64,000 nt of DNA, taken from positions 1,426,001 through 1,490,000 of the forward strand of contig CACVBU010000178.1 of assembly GCA_902728285.1 (NCBI GenBank), in the 5' to 3' direction. The notes under the pieces were generated by a model. It was not told the DNA's origin and made no database searches. It saw only the letters and a list, made by a program, of their open reading frames with translations. Below, piece after piece: positions 63,676-64,000 of this stretch. The translations under genes were made by a program, and so were the position numbers. The first letter of the stretch is position 1; every line of letters starts with the position of its first letter. This DNA comes from Clytia hemisphaerica (taxonomy: Eukaryota > Cnidaria > Hydrozoa > Leptothecata > Clytiidae).

Positions 63676-64000
63676 ATTCGAAGAAAAGGCTCTGAGAAAA
63701 ATCCGTATAATAACGTCGCAAACGTCATCATAGGACATCTTAATATCAACTCGATAAGATACAAATTTGAAGGTCTCAAATTAGTTATCAAAGATAACGT
63801 AGACATTTTTTTGGTATCTGAAACTAAGATTGACGAATCATTCCCTGAAAATCATTTCATTATTGAAAACTACTCGCGTCCATATCGCTTGGACAGGGAC
63901 AAGCAGGGAGGAGGTCTTCTACTCTACGTACGTCAGGGCATTCCTTCTAAACTCGTATTAAAAGACAAGAATTATGAAACTATATTTATCGAGGTCAATC
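63676..64000 (+). CDS. LINE 4 endonuclease, N-terminal part (cut by window end)
   Basis: An open frame to the window end with IIGHLNINSIRYKFEGLKLV, IFLVSETKIDESFP and GGGLLLYVRQGIPSK, the first blocks of apurinic-type LINE endonucleases. No ATG precedes it in frame after the last stop (63673-63675), so initiation is by an unseen mechanism or the start is decayed. Confidence 0.75.
   Translation, partial: MRRKGSEKNPYNNVANVIIGHLNINSIRYKFEGLKLVIKDNVDIFLVSETKIDESFPENHFIIENYSRPYRLDRDKQGGGLLLYVRQGIPSKLVLKDKNYETIFIEVN

Larger units (their letters stand above)
62018..64000 (+). mobile_element. LINE 4: 5' half of a non-LTR retrotransposon, runs off the window
   Basis: A ~400 bp 5' leader (62018-62423; its first ~100 bp also at 10922-11042) is followed by ORF1 (62424-63488) and the beginning of an endonuclease frame (63676-64000). 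Confidence 0.8.

Overview
The window is eukaryotic and metazoan, and most likely cnidarian. Taxon is inferred from gene style only and I cannot name a species. It is AT-rich and intron-containing, with GT..AG splice sites that keep reading frame. The recognisable host genes encode small secreted proteins built from a signal peptide, a PAN/Apple-like domain, a cysteine-rich EGF-like exon and an FA58C (discoidin / F-type-lectin-like) domain. Most of the remaining sequence is mobile DNA: non-LTR retrotransposons, a tyrosine-recombinase element, a HUH/SF3 Rep-like element, many MITE-like inverted-repeat elements and several tandem arrays. One assembly gap of 427 N lies at 12563-12989.

Layout. 1-7200: repeats plus one acidic low-complexity ORF. 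7308-10300 (minus): gene A1. 10337-13420: repeats, the gap and ~122 bp monomers. 13421-16195: tyrosine-recombinase element. 17144-18239: inverted-repeat element and a 149 bp hairpin. 18883-21460 (minus): pseudogene B1. 22758-27714: segment found only in unit 1, with two tandem arrays. 29870-35953 (minus): gene A2. 36438-39168: Rep-like element inserted upstream of A2. 41968-44380 (minus): gene B2. 48053-52828 (minus): almost full-length LINE. 53442-60238 (minus): gene D, whose second intron holds one LINE nested in another. 61388-61941: deletion derivative of the tyrosine-recombinase element. 62018-64000: 5' half of another LINE running off the window.

The main structural result is that roughly 7660-30500 and 30500-54100 are two tandem copies of one ~23 kb unit. 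Gene A1 aligns with the 5' part of A2, B1 with B2, and the last exon of A2 with the last exon of D. The unit junction falls inside the old last exon of A2. A2 therefore appears to be a chimera: signal peptide, PAN and EGF exons from an A-type gene spliced in phase to the FA58C exon of a D-type gene, with the broken original exon left in the intron. The tandem copies also give pre-insertion ('empty') sites for many of the mobile elements, so insertions and deletions can be ordered in time from this window alone.

The genes share orientation and domain plan, so they look like an expanding cluster of extracellular, possibly glycan-binding, proteins. Their function is not shown by the sequence.
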